A DNA stretch of 64,000 nucleotides, taken from the NCBI RefSeq assembly GCF_024138395.1, contig NZ_JAMYDU010000018.1, positions 42,749-106,748 on the forward strand, written 5' to 3'. This document shows positions 59,375-64,000 of this stretch, piece by piece (the first letter of the stretch is position 1; every line of letters starts with the position of its first letter). Both the position numbers and the translations under genes were made by a program. This stretch comes from Pseudomonas mandelii. GTDB lineage: Bacteria; Pseudomonadota; Gammaproteobacteria; Pseudomonadales; Pseudomonadaceae. Under the pieces are notes generated by a model. It saw only the letters and a list, made by a program, of their open reading frames with translations, did no database searches and was not told the origin of the DNA.

Positions 59375-59413
59375 AAAAAAGCCCCGCATCTCGTCAAGAG
59401 AGCAGGGCTTTTT
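59375..59413 (-). terminator. Intrinsic terminator after rimO
   Basis: AAAAAGCCC and GGGCTTTTT arms with an internal stem give a T-run on the minus strand after the rimO stop. The A-rich left side means it could also act in the other direction. Confidence 0.82.
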
Positions 59414-59426
59414 GTATTTTTTGCGT

Positions 59427-60764
<1,338 letters not shown>

Positions 60765-61058
60765 GTCTAACCTCGGTATTTGTGACGCCTCCAGCCGAGA
60801 ACGGCAAGGCGACAGACGGGCGCTTATGTTTTTCGGCGCCTCTGATCAAAAAGTGCGCAATTCTAGCGATGGCAGAGGCACTTGACCAGCTTTATGCAGG
60901 GAAATACGACGAGTGCTGCGCTATGCTTCGCGCCTTTACGCTTTATCGATTCTCTATAGTCAATAAAACGTCTGTAACAACAAGTAAAACAGCGCATGCT
61001 GCACGGCAAAACATAGTGCTTCTTTCAAGAAGCCCGGGTCTGGTAACAGGAGTTGTGG

Positions 61059-62960
61059 ATGGGTCAGGCAAGTAGTCAGGCGGCGGGTGCCGAGCATTCG
61101 GCGGCGAAGCCGATCGGCATGCTGATCGCAGCGGTCGGGGTGGTTTATGGCGATATCGGCACGAGCCCGCTGTACACCCTCAAAGAAGTGTTTTCCGGTG
61201 GCTATGGCGTGCCGGTCAACCATGACGGCGTGCTGGGCATTCTGGCGCTGATCTTCTGGTCGCTGATCTGGGTCGTTTCGATCAAATACATGATGTTCGT
61301 GCTGCGAGCCGACAACCAGGGCGAGGGCGGGATCATGGCCTTGACCGCGCTGGCGCGGCGGGCAGCGGCGGGGCATGCGAAATTGCGTACCTTACTGGTG
61401 GTCTGCGGGTTGATCGGCGCGGCGTTGTTCTATGGCGACAGCATGATCACCCCGGCGATTTCCGTGTTGTCGGCGATTGAAGGTCTGGGATTGGCATTCG
61501 AGGGCATCGACCATTGGGTGGTGCCGCTGTCGTTGATCGTGCTGGTGGCGTTGTTCCTGATTCAGCGCCACGGTACGGCGCGGATCGGCATTCTGTTCGG
61601 GCCGATCATGGTCACCTGGTTTCTGGTGCTGGGCGCGCTGGGCATGTATGGCATCAGTCAGCACCCGGAAGTGTTGCAGGCGATGAACCCGGTGTGGGGC
61701 GTGCGCTTCTTCATGGTTCATCCAGGCATGGGGATCGCGATTCTTGGCGCTGTGGTGCTGGCGTTGACCGGTGCCGAGGCGCTGTACGCCGACATGGGCC
61801 ACTTCGGTCGCAAGCCGATCGCCCGGGCCTGGTTCATTCTGGTACTGCCGGCGCTGGTGCTGAACTACTTCGGGCAGGGCGCGTTACTGCTCGGTGATCC
61901 GGAAGCCGCCCGTAACCCGTTCTATTTGCTGGCGCCAAGCTGGGCGTTGATCCCATTGGTGGGATTGTCGACGATGGCCACGGTGATTGCCTCGCAAGCG
62001 GTCATCTCCGGTGCGTTCTCCCTGACCCGTCAAGCGATCCAGCTCGGCTACATTCCGCGCATGCACATCCAGCACACGTCCAGTGCCGAGCAGGGCCAGA
62101 TCTATATCGGCGCGGTGAACTGGGCGTTGATGGTTGGCGTGATCCTGCTGGTAATAGGCTTTGAGTCCTCCGGCGCGTTGGCTTCGGCCTACGGCGTGGC
62201 AGTGACCGGGACCATGCTGATGACCACGATTCTGGTGTCGGCGGTGATGTTGCTGTTGTGGAAGTGGCCACCGATCCTCGCGGTTCCGGTGTTGTTGGGT
62301 TTCCTGTTGGTGGACGGTCTGTACTTCGCCGCCAACGTGCCGAAAATCATTCAGGGCGGTGCATTCCCGGTGATTGCCGGTATCGCGCTGTTCGTGTTGA
62401 TGACCACCTGGAAACGCGGCAAGCAACTGCTGGTGGAGCGAATGGACGAGGGCGGGTTACCGCTGCCGATCTTCATCAGCAGTATCCGCGTGCAACCGCC
62501 GCATCGGGTCCAGGGCACGGCTGTGTTCCTGACTGCTCGCCCGGATGCCGTGCCTCACGCGCTGTTGCACAACCTGCTGCATAACCAGGTGCTGCACGAG
62601 CAAGTAGTGTTGCTGACAGTGGTGTACGAAGACATCCCGCGCGTCCCGCCGCAACGGCGTTTCGATGTCGACTCCTACGGTGAAGGGTTCTTCCGGGTGA
62701 TCCTGCATTTCGGCTTCACCGACGAGCCGGACGTGCCTGAGGCCTTGAAGCTGTGCCATCTGGAAGACCTGAATTTCAGCCCGATGCGCACGACCTACTT
62801 CCTCAGTCGCGAAACGGTCATCGCCTCCAAACTCGAAGGCATGGCCCGCTGGCGCGAGGCGTTGTTCGCCTTCATGTTGAAGAATGCCAATGGCAATTTG
62901 CGGTTCTTCAATTTGCCGTTGAATCGGGTGATTGAGTTGGGTACGCAAGTCGAGATGTAA
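61059..62960 (+). CDS. kup: Low-affinity potassium transporter Kup
   Basis: Kup imports K+ with protons, especially at acid pH. The 633-residue protein has the family signature GVVYGDIGTSPLYTLKEVFSG close to the N-terminus, about 12 membrane helices, and a C-terminal cytoplasmic domain. I start at ATG 61059, which has CAGGAG seven bases upstream; the TTG two codons earlier is not needed. A strong terminator follows. Confidence 0.94.
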   Translation: MGQASSQAAGAEHSAAKPIGMLIAAVGVVYGDIGTSPLYTLKEVFSGGYGVPVNHDGVLGILALIFWSLIWVVSIKYMMFVLRADNQGEGGIMALTALARRAAAGHAKLRTLLVVCGLIGAALFYGDSMITPAISVLSAIEGLGLAFEGIDHWVVPLSLIVLVALFLIQRHGTARIGILFGPIMVTWFLVLGALGMYGISQHPEVLQAMNPVWGVRFFMVHPGMGIAILGAVVLALTGAEALYADMGHFGRKPIARAWFILVLPALVLNYFGQGALLLGDPEAARNPFYLLAPSWALIPLVGLSTMATVIASQAVISGAFSLTRQAIQLGYIPRMHIQHTSSAEQGQIYIGAVNWALMVGVILLVIGFESSGALASAYGVAVTGTMLMTTILVSAVMLLLWKWPPILAVPVLLGFLLVDGLYFAANVPKIIQGGAFPVIAGIALFVLMTTWKRGKQLLVERMDEGGLPLPIFISSIRVQPPHRVQGTAVFLTARPDAVPHALLHNLLHNQVLHEQVVLLTVVYEDIPRVPPQRRFDVDSYGEGFFRVILHFGFTDEPDVPEALKLCHLEDLNFSPMRTTYFLSRETVIASKLEGMARWREALFAFMLKNANGNLRFFNLPLNRVIELGTQVEM

Positions 62961-62968
62961 GCCACATG

Positions 62969-63010
62969 AAAAAGCCCCCGTTGCCATGAAGGTAGCGGGG
63001 GCTTTTTTTT
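62969..63010 (+). terminator. Intrinsic terminator after kup
   Basis: AAAAGCCCCCGTTGCC and GGTAGCGGGGGCTTTT arms with a short loop and T8 end the kup message. Confidence 0.92.
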
Positions 63011-63041
63011 GACTGGCATTTGATCCCAATCCAACGAAGAA

Positions 63042-63150
63042 CCCTGTGGGAGCGGCGGTGCGGCGATCCGACTTGCCCGCGATAGCGGTATGTCTGCCAC
63101 ATCAATGTTGGATCTGCTGCCGTCATCGCGGGCAAGCCCGCTCCCACAGG
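63042..63150. repeat. REP-type inverted repeat (CCCTGTGGGAGCGG class)
   Basis: CCTGTGGGAGCGG...CTTGCCCGCGAT and ATCGCGGGCAAG...CGCTCCCACAGG face each other across about 35 bases. It lies between the converging kup and DUF3077 genes. Confidence 0.82.
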
Positions 63151-63173
63151 TATCTGAGTATCTGCTGGCGCCT

Positions 63174-63500
63174 TTACTGGCTTTCAGGCAGCTCTTCTTC
63201 AGATTCGGTCTTTGTCCGAGCAGGTCGAGGTGTCAGCACCTTCACCACATCATCAATCACTGCCTTGGACATAGCCGTCAAATAGTGCGCGGCCCAGGCG
63301 TGGCGGTCGGTGTCTTTTATGTAGGCTGCGTCCTCGGTAAATGATTTGGCGAGGAATAGCAGATCGGAGGCTTGTGACAATGCATCAACAATGGGGACGC
63401 CGGCGCGGACGTTGAACAACGCCTGATCCGAGCAGTAGATGAGCGGGGTGAGGCCGATGGTTTTTAGTTCTGAAATCGCGGTCGAATCTATTTTGGACAT
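63174..63500 (-). CDS. DUF3077 family protein
   Basis: The 108-residue protein (MSKIDSTAISELKTIGLTPL) has the short DUF3077 core LFNVRAGVPIVDALSQASDLL, a family found in many copies in Pseudomonas genomes with unknown function. The C-terminus is acidic (TESEEELPESQ). It has no conserved neighbour here. Confidence 0.78.
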   Translation of the reverse strand: MSKIDSTAISELKTIGLTPLIYCSDQALFNVRAGVPIVDALSQASDLLFLAKSFTEDAAYIKDTDRHAWAAHYLTAMSKAVIDDVVKVLTPRPARTKTESEEELPESQ

Positions 63501-63898
63501 GTCTATTCCCTAAGCTTGAGGAACTGCCACGTTCGTTTCCAAGCGAATGGGTGGCAGCTGTGCGCAGGTTGGAAAACCGGGAGCCTAGGAAACCGGCACG
63601 TCCGAAGACGTCCCACGCACAACCGCCATGACACAAGATTGCAGCCGTAAAGGTCTGCGGTCATGTTGGGCACGTTGTTGCTATTCGCTCGTCGGGTTTC
63701 CAAGCCCGATCGCTGAATGGTCAGCGACGTCCGGAGAGTATCCCGTCGAAGAAAAACGCAACAAGGAGGCAAAGTGCCCAATTGGCAAGATTAGGAGTTT
63801 GCCTACAAGGTCTGCGGGCGTCATCTGATATTGCGACACCTTAAGTAAACGAAACTAAACATGGTGAGAGGATCTTGATCTACAGGGCGTCGATATTC
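63501..63898. other. About 400 bases without a supported gene
   Basis: Several overlapping short open frames cover this stretch on both strands, but none has a recognised motif or a convincing start. It probably contains the promoter of the DUF3077 gene. Confidence 0.4.
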
Positions 63899-64000
63899 CC
63901 TGTGGGAGCGGGTTTGCCCTAATGCCAGTCAGTTAAGGGCAAATCGGACCTGTAGGAGCCAGGCTTGCCGGCGAAGGCGTTCTTAAGGACGCCTTCGCCG
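63899..64000. repeat. REP-type repeats at the window end (incomplete)
   Basis: CCTGTGGGAGCGGGTTTGCC, then CTGTAGGAGCCAGGCTTGCC followed by GCGAAGGCGTT / AACGCCTTCGC, are half-elements of two repeat classes. The sequence stops before their partner arms appear. Confidence 0.65.

Overview
The window is a chromosomal segment of a fluorescent Pseudomonas, most likely of the P. fluorescens group. The gene order pyrG-kdsA-eno-ftsB-ispD, adhC-fghA, ispF-truD-surE-pcm-nlpD-rpoS, the small RNA rsmZ next to fdxA, mutS, cinA-recA-recX, erdR-dgkA, finR/fpr and rhlG is typical of that genus, as are the many 'GTGGGAGC...' and 'GTAGGAGC...' REP-type inverted repeats. Identifications come from reading the proteins and DNA; no database search was run.

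Region 1 (1-17.3 kb) is conserved core. It holds nucleotide, LPS-sugar, glycolysis, division and isoprenoid genes (pyrG 3' end, kdsA, eno, ftsB, ispD). A LysR regulator diverges from the glutathione-dependent formaldehyde pair adhC-fghA. A tightly overlapping stress/maintenance operon (ispF, truD, surE, pcm, nlpD, rpoS) follows, then the Gac/Rsm small RNA rsmZ with its GacA box, fdxA and mutS.

Region 2 (16.5-46.8 kb) is the accessory part, inserted between mutS and cinA-recA. It is not a prophage: there is no capsid, terminase, portal, integrase or replication gene. It encodes two complete contractile phage tails in tandem (R-type tailocins, i.e. phage-tail bacteriocins). Tail 1 (17.8-30.5 kb) follows the P2/R-pyocin order V-W-J-I-fibre-chaperone-sheath-tube-E/E'-tape measure-U-X-D. 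Tail 2 (30.5-45.7 kb) follows the Mu/SfV order gp37-DUF2635-sheath-tube-gp41/42-tape measure-N-P-45-46-47-48, followed by three separate fibre-plus-chaperone cassettes. One lysis set is split around both tails: the holin at the far left, and the GH19 endolysin with nested spanins at the far right. A LexA-like self-cleaving repressor (PrtR/CI type) sits at the left edge. It faces a sigma70-like promoter whose spacer is filled by an ATGCAT palindrome, so one damage-induced switch probably drives the whole locus, with recA and its LexA box just downstream. Each tail carries a recognisable -1 programmed frameshift site in its chaperone gene. The tail-2 tape measure contains eight 41-residue repeats. 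Several intrinsic terminators lie inside the presumed 29-kb transcription unit, including one in the leader, and how transcription passes them is not explained by any recognised gene.

Region 3 (46.8-64 kb) is core again: cinA/pncC, recA, recX, a LOG-family nucleosidase-like gene, a small conserved gene, a PA3611-like secreted protein, a DTW-domain tRNA modification gene, erdR, dgkA, finR/fpr, trmO, rhlG, a DUF1456 gene, an S4-domain pseudouridine-synthase-like gene with an atypical active-site motif, a GNAT, rimO, kup and a DUF3077 gene, punctuated by large REP-type hairpins.
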